Source: Litorimonas taeanensis (GTDB lineage Bacteria; Pseudomonadota; Alphaproteobacteria; Caulobacterales; Maricaulaceae). From it: a DNA stretch of 64,000 bases. The first letter of the stretch is position 1, and each line of letters opens with the position of its first letter. Positions 8,684 to 17,019 of the stretch are shown piece by piece. The position numbers and the translations under genes are program-made. The DNA lies in assembly GCF_003634015.1 (NCBI RefSeq), contig NZ_RBII01000001.1, forward strand, positions 1,240,001 to 1,304,000, given 5' to 3'. The notes beneath the pieces are model-generated. The model worked only from the letters and a program-made list of their open reading frames with translations, was not told the DNA's origin and did not search any database.

Positions 8684-9622
8684 CTATTTTCCAAAACACC
8701 ATTTAATGACGGCTTTTTGCGCATGCATACGGTTTTCAGCTTCGTCCCAAACAACACTTTGTGGCCCTTCGAAAACTTCAGCCGTCATTTCCTGCCCCCG
8801 ATAGGCAGGCAAGCAATGTAAGAAAGCTGCGTCTGGGGCCGCTGTCTTTAATAACTTTTGGTCAATTTGATAAGGCGGGAATGCTGCCAGACGTTCTTCT
8901 TTATCAGTATCCCCCATCGACACCCAACAATCCGTGATAAGAGCGTCTGCGCCTTTCGCCGCTTCGGCAGGGGTCAGGTCTGCGGTAATATTGGCCCCCT
9001 TAGCTTTGGCGGCTTCAAGCGTTTGTCCATTTACGCGGTATCCTTCGGGGCTAGAGATACGCAAAGCATAGCCCAATTGCGCTGCGGCGTTAACAAAACT
9101 GACCAACACATTATTACCATCTCCAATCCAAGACAGAGTCATCTCTGATAGGTCTTTGCCATGTGTGGCTTTGGCCCGTTCCTCTAATGTCATAAGGTCC
9201 GCCATAATTTGGCAAGGGTGATTATAGTCTGTCAGACCATTAATAATCGGCACATCAGAATATGTCGCGAGCTCAGTAAGCGTATCATGGCTATTGGCCC
9301 GCAGCATAATACCGTCGACAAAACGTGACAAAACGCGCACTGTATCAGCGGCGCTCTCACCTCGGCCCAATTGCATGTCGCTCGATGTGGCTGTGATAGA
9401 GCTGCCGCCCAATTGGCGAATACCCATATCAAAAGAGAACCGGGTACGTGTTGACGATTTTTCAAATATTAGGGCCAATGTATGACCACTCAGAGCCGGA
9501 TCTTTGTCTAGCGCCCCTTTCGGCTGCCCAAGCCGAGCCGCCTTCATTGCATGCGCATCATCAAGAATCGCGCGCAAATCAGCCTTTGAAAGATCAGAAA
9601 GAGAGAGAAAATGTTTGATCAT
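8684..9622 (-). CDS. argF: ornithine carbamoyltransferase
   Basis: ArgF makes citrulline from ornithine and carbamoyl phosphate in arginine synthesis. The 312-residue protein shows the carbamoyl-phosphate motif SSTRTRFSFDMG (about residues 56-67), HPCQIMADL (about 137), the DCWVSMGD loop that binds ornithine (about 231) and the HCLPAYRGQE motif with the catalytic cysteine (about 270). Length and motifs are those of an anabolic enzyme. It is on the same strand as argD, but an urcA-like gene on the other strand and a terminator separate them, so it must be transcribed from its own promoter in the 475-base upstream gap. Confidence 0.96.
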   Translation of the reverse strand: MIKHFLSLSDLSKADLRAILDDAHAMKAARLGQPKGALDKDPALSGHTLALIFEKSSTRTRFSFDMGIRQLGGSSITATSSDMQLGRGESAADTVRVLSRFVDGIMLRANSHDTLTELATYSDVPIINGLTDYNHPCQIMADLMTLEERAKATHGKDLSEMTLSWIGDGNNVLVSFVNAAAQLGYALRISSPEGYRVNGQTLEAAKAKGANITADLTPAEAAKGADALITDCWVSMGDTDKEERLAAFPPYQIDQKLLKTAAPDAAFLHCLPAYRGQEMTAEVFEGPQSVVWDEAENRMHAQKAVIKWCFGK

Positions 9623-10098
9623 TATGACGACCTAATAACTAAAATTAGTCTTTAACGGTCTTTCGTCACGCTGAAAACCCAATTTTTCGCCCAATTTTTA
9701 GACGCTTTTGAAACCCAAACGCCGAGATCAGGCACCGCCTTGCATATCTTCAAGACAGCCATGTTCTAATGCAGGCGAGTTCTTGAAAAACGATAAATCG
9801 CAGGACGTTTTCAGCGACACTTAAGATATTCTTGCATAATCCAACCCTCATCACGCGGGAAAATAGGTATAAAATCGCTTAAAACGACAGGATCACGCGT
9901 AATTCTTATGCAAAACGCGGTAAATTTTCGTTAAATTAGAAGCAAGCTGTCAGAAGTCCGCGGCCTTTCTCGCTTTTCCTACAAAATTTTAAAATAAGCG
10001 CCTAAGCCAAAGTTGTGAGCCAAACATCACTCACAAAAAAACGGCAGGGCTGCCACCCTACCGTTGGGTCTTTAAAACCAAATTCGAAAGGAACGAAC
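9623..10098. other. 475-base gap between argF and the urcA-like gene
   Basis: This should hold the divergent promoters of argF (minus) and the urcA-like gene (plus). A tandem repeat of CCCAATTTTT lies at 9678-9687 and 9690-9699. It falls inside a 36-codon minus-strand reading frame (9762 to 9652), from MAVLKICKAV to SVTKDR, that ends about 30 bases before the argF start. It has no convincing ribosome-binding site and is only a possible leader ORF. A plus-strand imperfect hairpin at 10041-10064 (ACGGCAGGG/CCCTACCGT) lies in the urcA leader. No RNA gene was recognised. Confidence 0.4.
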
Positions 10099-10470
10099 AT
10101 GCTAAAGAAAGACACACTAGAAATGGCCGCAAAATCAAACCGAGTCAAGAAAACCGTTGCTATGGGCCTTATCGCGGCAATGACAACTTTAGCACCAGCG
10201 ACATCGCATGCCTTAGAAATCGTCACTAGCGAATATAAACTTACATTTAAACGCGCTGAGCTTATGGCTCCTGAAGGTGTCGAGTCTGTTTATTCAAGAA
10301 TGGAAAAAAAGGCTAAAATGGCGTGTGGTATGGGCCGCTCTATTAATGATGCGGGACAAGAGATTTCACGCGAGGAATGCATTGCCGATATTTTAGAGCA
10401 ATTTGTAACGACGTCAGAAGTCGAAGACCTCATGACTTATCACGCTGAACAAACAAAAAAGGCGGGATAA
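10099..10470 (+). CDS. UrcA-family exported protein
   Basis: A 123-residue protein with an N-terminal segment VAMGLIAAMTTLAPATSHA that looks like a cleavable signal peptide. The mature part resembles the alphaproteobacterial UrcA family: a strand reading KLTFKRAEL, a helix MEKKAKMACGM and a second cysteine in REECIADILEQFV, the paired cysteines typical of that family. Function of the family is not established. GAAAGGAACG precedes the ATG at a good distance; upstream alternative starts add a non-signal extension and were not used. It sits between argF and argD on the opposite strand, which splits what is often a contiguous argDF unit. Confidence 0.7.
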   Translation: MLKKDTLEMAAKSNRVKKTVAMGLIAAMTTLAPATSHALEIVTSEYKLTFKRAELMAPEGVESVYSRMEKKAKMACGMGRSINDAGQEISREECIADILEQFVTTSEVEDLMTYHAEQTKKAG

Positions 10471-10478
10471 CCCCGCCT
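10460..10478 (-). terminator. bidirectional terminator between the urcA-like gene and argD
   Basis: Arms AGGCGGG (10460-10466) and CCCGCCT (10472-10478) form a GC-rich hairpin over the urcA stop codon. On the minus strand it is followed by a six-T run, a textbook Rho-independent terminator for argD. On the plus strand only a weak pyrimidine tail follows. Confidence 0.85.
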
Positions 10479-10503
10479 CATTCTCTTAAAGATTGACGAT
10501 TCT

Positions 10504-11709
10504 TTATTCGGGAACGAAATCATCCATTTTGCGCGCTTCTTCGAAACAATCGCGCAAAATATCTACCGCTTCACGGACGTGATCTTCGGTAATAATAAGC
10601 GGAGGCGCAAGACGGAGCACATTGTCTCCGGCGCTACCGCCTAGCATTCCGCGCTCTAGCATGAGCGCCCGTACTTCAATCGCTGGTTTTTTAAGCTGCA
10701 TACCACAAAGCAAGCCTTTACCGCGCAATTCTGAAACGACATCAGGAAACTCATCTTTCAATCCCTCAAATTGTTGCTTGAGGAAATTTGAAACACGTAC
10801 AACTTGATCCAAGAATTCAGGCTTTGAAATCTCATCCCATACAGCGTTACCGACAGCGCAGGCCAATGGGTTACCGCCATATGTCGAACCATGCGTGCCT
10901 GGCACCATACAGGCGGCTACGTCTTCACGGGCGATACACGCTCCAAGAGGGAAACCACCGCCCACGCCTTTTGCCACAGCCATAATGTCAGGCTCGGCAT
11001 CTTCAGCCCATTGATGAGCGAATAACTTACCTGTACGGCCAGCGCCGCATTGGACTTCATCATATATCAGTAGAATGCCTTTTTCGTCGCAAAGCGTACG
11101 TAAGGTTCTGAGATATTCTGTAGGGAGCGGACGAAGGCCGCCCTCACCTTGCACGGGCTCAACCAAAATGGCCGCCGTGTTTGGCCCAATCGCCTCAAGC
11201 AAAGCCTCGTGATCGCCAAAAGGTAAATTAATAAAGCCCGGCAAAGCAGGACCAAACCCTTTTACATATTTCGGGTTACCTGCAGCATTAATCGTCGCAA
11301 AAGTACGGCCGTGGAATGCGCCTTGGAAACCAATAATGTCATAGCGATCTACATCGCCTTTATCATAATGATAGCGGCGCGCCGTTTTCATAGCGCATTC
11401 AAGCGCTTCCGCACCCGAATTCGTGAAAAACACTTTGCCTGCAAACGGCAAAGCATCACAATATTTCTTTGCGAGCGTCTTGGCTTCCGTCAGCTGATAC
11501 ATGCCTGAAACATGCCAAACTTTATTCGCTTGCTCAATGAGAGCCGCTTTCGGTACGGGGTGATTGTGTCCCAAGCAATTTACGGAAATACCCGCAATGA
11601 AATCGAGGTATTTTTCATCTTTATCCGTGTAAAGATATGCGCCCTCTCCGCGAACAAATTCGATTTGAGGAGGTTTATAAGTATTATAGAGGTGGTCGCC
11701 TTCGGCCAT
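10504..11709 (-). CDS. argD: acetylornithine aminotransferase
   Basis: A 401-residue class III PLP aminotransferase that converts N-acetylglutamate semialdehyde to N-acetylornithine, and possibly also acts on succinyldiaminopimelate. Visible features are FIAGISVNCLGHNHP at the N-terminus, TNSGAEALECAMKTAR for phosphate binding, LLIYDEVQCGAGRTGK with the PLP aspartate, and DIMAVAKGVGGGFPLGA with the Schiff-base lysine. The permease gene ends 14 bases upstream of its ATG, so it may be cotranscribed with that gene. Nearby argF supports the arginine assignment over other omega-transaminases. Confidence 0.93.
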   Translation of the reverse strand: MAEGDHLYNTYKPPQIEFVRGEGAYLYTDKDEKYLDFIAGISVNCLGHNHPVPKAALIEQANKVWHVSGMYQLTEAKTLAKKYCDALPFAGKVFFTNSGAEALECAMKTARRYHYDKGDVDRYDIIGFQGAFHGRTFATINAAGNPKYVKGFGPALPGFINLPFGDHEALLEAIGPNTAAILVEPVQGEGGLRPLPTEYLRTLRTLCDEKGILLIYDEVQCGAGRTGKLFAHQWAEDAEPDIMAVAKGVGGGFPLGACIAREDVAACMVPGTHGSTYGGNPLACAVGNAVWDEISKPEFLDQVVRVSNFLKQQFEGLKDEFPDVVSELRGKGLLCGMQLKKPAIEVRALMLERGMLGGSAGDNVLRLAPPLIITEDHVREAVDILRDCFEEARKMDDFVPE

Positions 11710-11723
11710 GATGTACTCTTATA

Positions 11724-12557
11724 TTAGGATTTTATCCGCCAGCCTGCGCGAAGCACCAACAAAACGGTAATGAACAATACGATATTGATTGCGCTGATAA
11801 AGGCAACACCTGTTACGATATTGCTGTCAGCTTCCCCTAAAAATCCGTAACGAAACCCATCAATCAGATAAAAGAGCGGGTTAAACATAATGAGTTTTTG
11901 GAACGCTGTCGGTAGAACCTCAATCCGATAAAATGTACCCGACAAAAATGATAAGGGTAAAATAATAAATTGGTTCACGACGGCGAGTTGATCAAATTTC
12001 TCTGCCCACATGCCAGATAAAACGCCTACCATGCCAAGCATAAAAGCCGCAGAAACACCAAAAAATAACACAGCCCATATATGTACGGGCATAAGCGGTG
12101 CAAAGAAAGACAAAGCGAGCGCCGTTGAGAGAGCCACAACGATACCACGCGTTGCAGCGCCACCGACCCAGCCAATGGCCAGCTCATAATAAGATAAAGG
12201 CGTCATAAGCAAATCGCCCATACTGCCCATCATTTTCCCCTGCATTACAGATGACGAACTGTTTGCTGAAGCATTGTTTAAAATACCAAGCATAATGAGG
12301 CCCGGCGCAAGGAAAGCAATAAAGGCTTCGGGGTCATCCCGTAAGGCCGCGAACGCCAAGACAAAAACCGTCATATATAATAAGTTAGATATAATCGGCG
12401 CCAGAAGCGTCTGCGGGAAAATTCGCATAAACCGCATACACTCTTTTTTATAAAGCGTCCAAAGCCCCATCCAATTGACAAAGCCAAATTTACGAGCGGA
12501 TGGAGATTGCCCGTCTTGGGCTGTGGAATCATTTATGAGCGTAGACATATCAGACAT
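11724..12557 (-). CDS. ABC-2 type transporter permease
   Basis: A 277-residue inner-membrane permease of the ABC-2 family with about six hydrophobic segments, such as LYMTVFVLAFAALRD and FIAFLAPGLIMLGI. The conserved ABC-2 middle helix pair runs through NSSSSVMQGKMMGSMGDLLM. PLSFLSGTFYRIEVLP with FNPLFYLIDGFRYGFLG is the family C-terminal signature. Proteins of this YadH-like group pair with a separate ATPase, which is not adjacent here. The substrate is unknown. It lies 14 bases upstream of argD on the same strand, probably by chance. Confidence 0.88.
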   Translation of the reverse strand: MSDMSTLINDSTAQDGQSPSARKFGFVNWMGLWTLYKKECMRFMRIFPQTLLAPIISNLLYMTVFVLAFAALRDDPEAFIAFLAPGLIMLGILNNASANSSSSVMQGKMMGSMGDLLMTPLSYYELAIGWVGGAATRGIVVALSTALALSFFAPLMPVHIWAVLFFGVSAAFMLGMVGVLSGMWAEKFDQLAVVNQFIILPLSFLSGTFYRIEVLPTAFQKLIMFNPLFYLIDGFRYGFLGEADSNIVTGVAFISAINIVLFITVLLVLRAGWRIKS

Positions 12558-12756
12558 AAGGGCCCTCTACGCCCCTTTTCTAGTCAGAGCAATTCACGAT
12601 ATGCAATCTGAACCAAGAGGCATTTATCCTCCCCCTCTATCAGAGTGCCCCCTGTGGGCCTGCGGGCATATTCACTCGATTTATCCAGTAATAATATCCT
12701 TTTCATCTATTTTTGCTCTTGAGAGTCACTATTAAGTGCACTAAAGGATGCGCAAA

Positions 12757-12771
12757 TGCGAACTATTCGCA
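12757..12771. promoter_or_regulatory. candidate Fur box upstream of the siderophore receptor
   Basis: TGCGAACTATTCGCA is a perfect 6-3-6 dyad, flanked by AA and AT. It closely resembles the AATGCGAAT-N-ATTCGCATT Fur boxes of Caulobacter-like bacteria. It lies 29 bases before the start of the TonB-dependent siderophore receptor, so iron repression is likely. Confidence 0.7.
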
Positions 12772-12799
12772 ATGCAAGATTTATACAAAAGAGATATGA

Positions 12800-14965
12800 A
12801 TGCCCTTTAATGCTCCATCATCCAGCTCCCTCTCCGCTTTGTCGGTAAGCCAAACGAAATCGCTGCTCAAAAGCGCGGCACTCGCCCTCCCCCTCTTATT
12901 CTCGCTCTCTCAGGTTTCTGCAGCGCAAGACGCTAGTAATGACGACGAGGTTGTTGTCACTGGCAGCGTCTCGACCTTTGGTGCGACCAAGTCTGATATT
13001 CCAATTTTGGAAACAGCACGCTCAATTAGCGTAATCTCTGCTGATGAGTTTCTAGAGCGCGGCGCCCTGACGATTGACGATGCTTTGAATTACACAGCAG
13101 GTGTTGTTGGTGATACATTTGGCTTTTCTACCCGGGGCGATTTCCCGCGTGTTCGAGGTCTCGACATCCCTGAATATCTCGACAATATCCAAGTGCTTTT
13201 TGGAAATTATAATAACACACGGTCAGATGTTTATACCCTAGAACAGATAGAAGTATTAAAAGGCCCAGCCTCTGTTCTTTATGGGCAAGGTTCACCGGGC
13301 GGCGTATTAAACACCATAAGTAAGCAAGCGAATAAAGATTATCTTAGCAACGAAATCACACTTGAATATGGCACACATAATCGAGCCCAAATTGGTGGAG
13401 ATTTTGGCCTTGATCTTTCGGGTGACGGTGAATGGACGGCCCGTCTCGTAGGGGTTTACCGCGATAGTGATACCCAAATTGACCTCGTAGAAGACAATGC
13501 ACTTGTCATTGCGCCTTCTGTGACCTTCCAAAATGATCGCACGCGCGTCACAGCTCTTGTCAATTATTCAGAGCGCAATGGCGACACAGCACAACAATTT
13601 ACGCCGCTTACTATTTCTGGCTGCCAATCAGATGACGTCACGATAGACGCGCCAACTGTCTGTGCTGATGCCCCATTAACAGCACCAGATTCAGGCTTAA
13701 ACGTCGGCGATCCTAATTTCAGTGATTATGATACAAAATCCACATCCATCACTCTGTTCCTTGAGCAAGAGCTGACAGAAAACTTACGATTTGAAGCCAC
13801 GGCCCGCCAACGGAATTCGGACGCCGAATATCGCCAAGCTTGGATTACTTTCCTAGGCAATGGCGTGCCCCGGGTCACCAGCGACGGCACGGCCCGCGCT
13901 AGGTCTTGGTATGACTCCATATCGGATTCAGAACAATTCGCTATAGATGCGCGTTTCCGCGCGCATATCGATACGGGCCCGCTTAGTCATGAGATCCTAG
14001 CCGGTATTAACCACCAAAATGTTGGCACAACGCAGCAAGCAGCTTATCTCTATGGATTGCCAACCACATTTAATGTGTTCAATCCTGTTTATGACGGATC
14101 AGAAGTTCCGGATAGCGCAACGGTGGAAGCATCAAGAGGGGATGACTTTAGCGACCTAAAATCAACGGGTTATTACATCAATGATCAAATGAGCGTGGGT
14201 GACTTTGTCTTAACAGCCGGTGTTCGCTTTGACGAGTTTGAGAATGTTAGCCCATCAGGAACAGCCGAAGATGACGCCATCTCAACTAGTTTCGGCGCTC
14301 TATATAAGTCACCTATCGGCTTGAACCCTTATATCAGTTACGCAGAGTCTTTTAACCCAGTCATCGGCGTTGATAATGTCACTGGCGACCCTTTAAAGCC
14401 TCAAGAAGGTGAGCAAATCGAATTTGGGGTTAAATATCAACCCGCAGGTCTGCCAATTTATTTAACCGCGGCGTATTTTGAAATCGAGCAATCTAATCTC
14501 GCCAACCCTTCTGCCTTAACGGGGCAGGACATCCCTTCACAGCAAGAAGGCGTTGCCAAAATTGATGGTTTTGAAATCCAAGCTCAAGCTAAATTCGGTG
14601 ACTTCGACATCGACGGCAGTCTCAGCATGATTGACACACAAGACCCTGATGGAGACCGTTTCACGAGTATTCCAGAAGACCAAGCTTCAGTCTGGGGGGG
14701 CTGGAGCCCGAGCGCGGGACCTTTGACAGGTTTCCGCCTCGGTGCTGGCGCACGTTATTTCGGTCATAATGTCAGTGACTTTGTACGCACAGAAGGCGCG
14801 ACTCTTATTGACGGTATGATTGGCTATGATTTCGATGATGTCAGCGTCACTCTGAATGCGCGGAACATCTTTGACAAAGAATATTATGGCACGTGCCTTT
14901 CACGCGGTGATTGTTTCATCGGTGAAAGCCGCACAGTCGTAGGGCGCGTCGCTTACCGTTTCTAA
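12800..14965 (+). CDS. TonB-dependent siderophore receptor
   Basis: A 721-residue outer-membrane receptor. A signal peptide with core LALPLLFSLSQVSAAQ is followed by the TonB-box-like DDEVVVTG, a plug domain with LEQIEVLKGPASVLYGQG and SPGGVLNTISKQA, and a 22-strand barrel ending GRVAYRF with the terminal aromatic needed for assembly. The pattern of plug motifs is that of the ferric-siderophore (FhuA/FpvA-like) subfamily. An earlier ATG at 12796 runs into a stop after four codons, so the ATG at 12800 is used. A Fur box precedes it, and a PepSY protein downstream supports iron uptake. The siderophore is unknown. Confidence 0.92.
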   Translation: MPFNAPSSSSLSALSVSQTKSLLKSAALALPLLFSLSQVSAAQDASNDDEVVVTGSVSTFGATKSDIPILETARSISVISADEFLERGALTIDDALNYTAGVVGDTFGFSTRGDFPRVRGLDIPEYLDNIQVLFGNYNNTRSDVYTLEQIEVLKGPASVLYGQGSPGGVLNTISKQANKDYLSNEITLEYGTHNRAQIGGDFGLDLSGDGEWTARLVGVYRDSDTQIDLVEDNALVIAPSVTFQNDRTRVTALVNYSERNGDTAQQFTPLTISGCQSDDVTIDAPTVCADAPLTAPDSGLNVGDPNFSDYDTKSTSITLFLEQELTENLRFEATARQRNSDAEYRQAWITFLGNGVPRVTSDGTARARSWYDSISDSEQFAIDARFRAHIDTGPLSHEILAGINHQNVGTTQQAAYLYGLPTTFNVFNPVYDGSEVPDSATVEASRGDDFSDLKSTGYYINDQMSVGDFVLTAGVRFDEFENVSPSGTAEDDAISTSFGALYKSPIGLNPYISYAESFNPVIGVDNVTGDPLKPQEGEQIEFGVKYQPAGLPIYLTAAYFEIEQSNLANPSALTGQDIPSQQEGVAKIDGFEIQAQAKFGDFDIDGSLSMIDTQDPDGDRFTSIPEDQASVWGGWSPSAGPLTGFRLGAGARYFGHNVSDFVRTEGATLIDGMIGYDFDDVSVTLNARNIFDKEYYGTCLSRGDCFIGESRTVVGRVAYRF

Positions 14966-14984
14966 TTCAGATAAAACATTGACA

Positions 14985-15015
14985 AACAGCCCCTTTCCCA
15001 AGGGGCTGTTTTTTC
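14985..15015 (+). terminator. Rho-independent terminator after the siderophore receptor gene
   Basis: Eleven-base perfect arms AACAGCCCCTT and AAGGGGCTGTT with a four-base loop and a six-T tail lie 20 bases past the receptor stop. It should make the two downstream membrane-protein genes less abundant than the receptor, or require a separate promoter for them. Confidence 0.92.
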
Positions 15016-15028
15016 TAAAGGGGGAGCT

Positions 15029-15631
15029 ATGTCACTGACTTTATTGGCGGGCGGCACAATCGGCACGGTGCTTTCGGGCAGCGGGCTTTTTGCGTTACGG
15101 AACGCATGGAAAACGAAAACAGCAGGTCTTGCTATAATACTCGCAGGATGGGGCGCTATATTCCTCGCCCTTATCGCATGGAGTTTTGCTGGTGGAGGCG
15201 CGGATAGAGGCGTGTCGTGGGGTATTATAGTGGTCTCACTCCAAGCCCTAATTTTTGTCGCCTATTCGGCCTCACAAGATAAACCCCAGATAAAAAGAAT
15301 TAAGACCGTTAAAGCCCGAAATCAAAAGGCCACGTCTAAACTCTCCGCGCTTGAAGTGTTAAAACGGGTTGGAACTTTTCTGACTGTCGTTCTACTTTGC
15401 GGCGCAGTCTCTTTCTTAACCGCATTAGGTTTACATGAATGTTTGCTCGCTCTGGGTATGCTGGTCTCTAATGCACTCGTCACCGCTTTGTTTTTCTTCC
15501 CCATCATCTGGGCTGCATTGGCATCTGTTGTTTTAATCACACGAAACCAACGCTTGCGCTGGGGTCCATTATTAGGGCTGACCCTGATTGGCTTTGCCTT
15601 ATTATTAATAGGAAATGGAGGTCTAGGGTAA
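15029..15631 (+). CDS. unrecognised membrane protein in the iron-uptake cluster
   Basis: A 200-residue hydrophobic protein with about five predicted membrane helices, for example LAIILAGWGAIFLALIAWSF, TVVLLCGAVSFLTALGL and LLGLTLIGFALLLIGNG. A basic stretch PQIKRIKTVKARNQKATSK lies between helices three and four. GGGGGAG precedes its ATG. I do not recognise a family. It sits between a siderophore receptor and a PepSY reductase-like protein and overlaps the latter by one base (stop TAA shares its last A with the next ATG), the place taken in other bacteria by small membrane proteins of unknown function in siderophore loci. A role with the PepSY protein is inferred. Confidence 0.75.
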   Translation: MSLTLLAGGTIGTVLSGSGLFALRNAWKTKTAGLAIILAGWGAIFLALIAWSFAGGGADRGVSWGIIVVSLQALIFVAYSASQDKPQIKRIKTVKARNQKATSKLSALEVLKRVGTFLTVVLLCGAVSFLTALGLHECLLALGMLVSNALVTALFFFPIIWAALASVVLITRNQRLRWGPLLGLTLIGFALLLIGNGGLG

Positions 15632-16959
15632 TGGACATGCCAATAAATCCACAAATCCGTATTGACCCTAAAGAAAAGGGACCAATCTCTTTGGTTAAAC
15701 GCGCCCTTAGCGCCCATGCGGCCTTAGGCCTCGCCATTGCAGCTGTCTTATATATTATAGTCCTTTCAGGCACAGTCAGTGTGTTTAAAGAGGATATTCA
15801 TTTGATTGAGCAACGGGGCGAACCGTTCGTCACCGACCTCACCCCGGCTGCGGCGCAGTCGGCGGCAATTGAGGCGATGCAGATGGAGCCGGACTCCGCT
15901 CACCTATACATCCATATGCCGACACCAGAGCAACCGCGTGCGATTGCGCAAACAGATAATGTCGAGACTTACATCAATTCAAAGGGACAAATGTCGGATC
16001 GCATCGCTCACCCTTGGTCTATTTTCCTCATTGACCTACATTACTATCTTCACCTGCCAAAATCCTTTGGGATGATTATTGTTGCTATTTTTGGCGTCTT
16101 CCTTTTTGCCATGTCTATCACAGGCTTATTGGCACACCCCAACATTTTCAAAGAAGCCTTCACTTTCCGGCGTTCCAAGTCTGAACAGCTGAAACAAGTC
16201 GATTTACATAACCGCCTGAGCGTTTGGACGGCCCCTTTTCATATTACAAATTCTCTGACTGGGGCGATGATTGGTCTGGCTGTATTATCGGCTGCCGCTA
16301 TCGCGCCGCTGAAATATAACGGGGATACTGGCGCTGTTTTTGCCCCTGTCTTCGGCGCCGAACCCGAAGTTGATATGACCAAGGCACCTATGGCGAATAT
16401 TGAAAAGGCCCTTGATTATATGGCTGCGAACCACCCTGATAGACCGCCCCTATATGTCATTTTGCATGACCCAAACACAAAGGGCCAATATTTACAGATT
16501 ATGGCTGAACATAAAGACCGGCTCATTTATGCTGAGAAATATAATTTCGACGGCAATGGAAACTTCATTGATACAGTCGGATCTGCGGATGGAACACTAG
16601 GACAGCAATTTGCCGATTCCGTATATCGTATTCACTTCGGTGCCTTTGGCGGCCTGCCCGTCAAAATCGCTTTTGGCATTTTTGGACTTTGCCTCATGTT
16701 CATCATCACAGCAGGTTTGAAAATCTATTTCTTGAAAAGAATACAAAAAGGCCGAGCCGCACCGCGCTTGCAAGGGGCCTGGCAAGGCTTGGTCTGGGGG
16801 GCACCTCTCCTCTTAGGGATGACCTTTCTAGCGTCACGCTTCATCCCAGTCACGCAGTCGCATTTAGCGGCTTTATTTTGGGGAGGACTTGTGCTGTTTA
16901 TTCTGGCAGGGGCTGTGAAATCCGCCCTTGAGATGAAAGATAACCCGCAAACCCCTTAA
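15631..16959 (+). CDS. PepSY-associated transmembrane protein (iron-regulated membrane protein)
   Basis: A 442-residue inner-membrane protein of the PepSY_TM family, often found beside siderophore receptors and thought to reduce or release ferric siderophores. The N-terminal helix AAVLYIIVLSGTVSVFKED is typical, followed by a periplasmic PepSY-like domain, IDLHYYLHLPKSFGMIIV, a second helix with MSITGLLAHPNIF, a central HNRLSVWTAPFHITNSLTG with conserved histidines, and several C-terminal helices. It is translationally coupled to the preceding membrane protein by a one-base overlap. Confidence 0.88.
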   Translation: MDMPINPQIRIDPKEKGPISLVKRALSAHAALGLAIAAVLYIIVLSGTVSVFKEDIHLIEQRGEPFVTDLTPAAAQSAAIEAMQMEPDSAHLYIHMPTPEQPRAIAQTDNVETYINSKGQMSDRIAHPWSIFLIDLHYYLHLPKSFGMIIVAIFGVFLFAMSITGLLAHPNIFKEAFTFRRSKSEQLKQVDLHNRLSVWTAPFHITNSLTGAMIGLAVLSAAAIAPLKYNGDTGAVFAPVFGAEPEVDMTKAPMANIEKALDYMAANHPDRPPLYVILHDPNTKGQYLQIMAEHKDRLIYAEKYNFDGNGNFIDTVGSADGTLGQQFADSVYRIHFGAFGGLPVKIAFGIFGLCLMFIITAGLKIYFLKRIQKGRAAPRLQGAWQGLVWGAPLLLGMTFLASRFIPVTQSHLAALFWGGLVLFILAGAVKSALEMKDNPQTP

Positions 16960-17019
16960 CATCAGTCATTAGCCGCCCTTCTCTCTTGCATTTTAGCGCA
17001 TCTCGATTAAGGCGCGCCC

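Noticed and set aside
10041-10064. Hairpin in the urcA leader as a riboswitch.
   Set aside because: Only a single imperfect stem; no conserved aptamer elements recognised.
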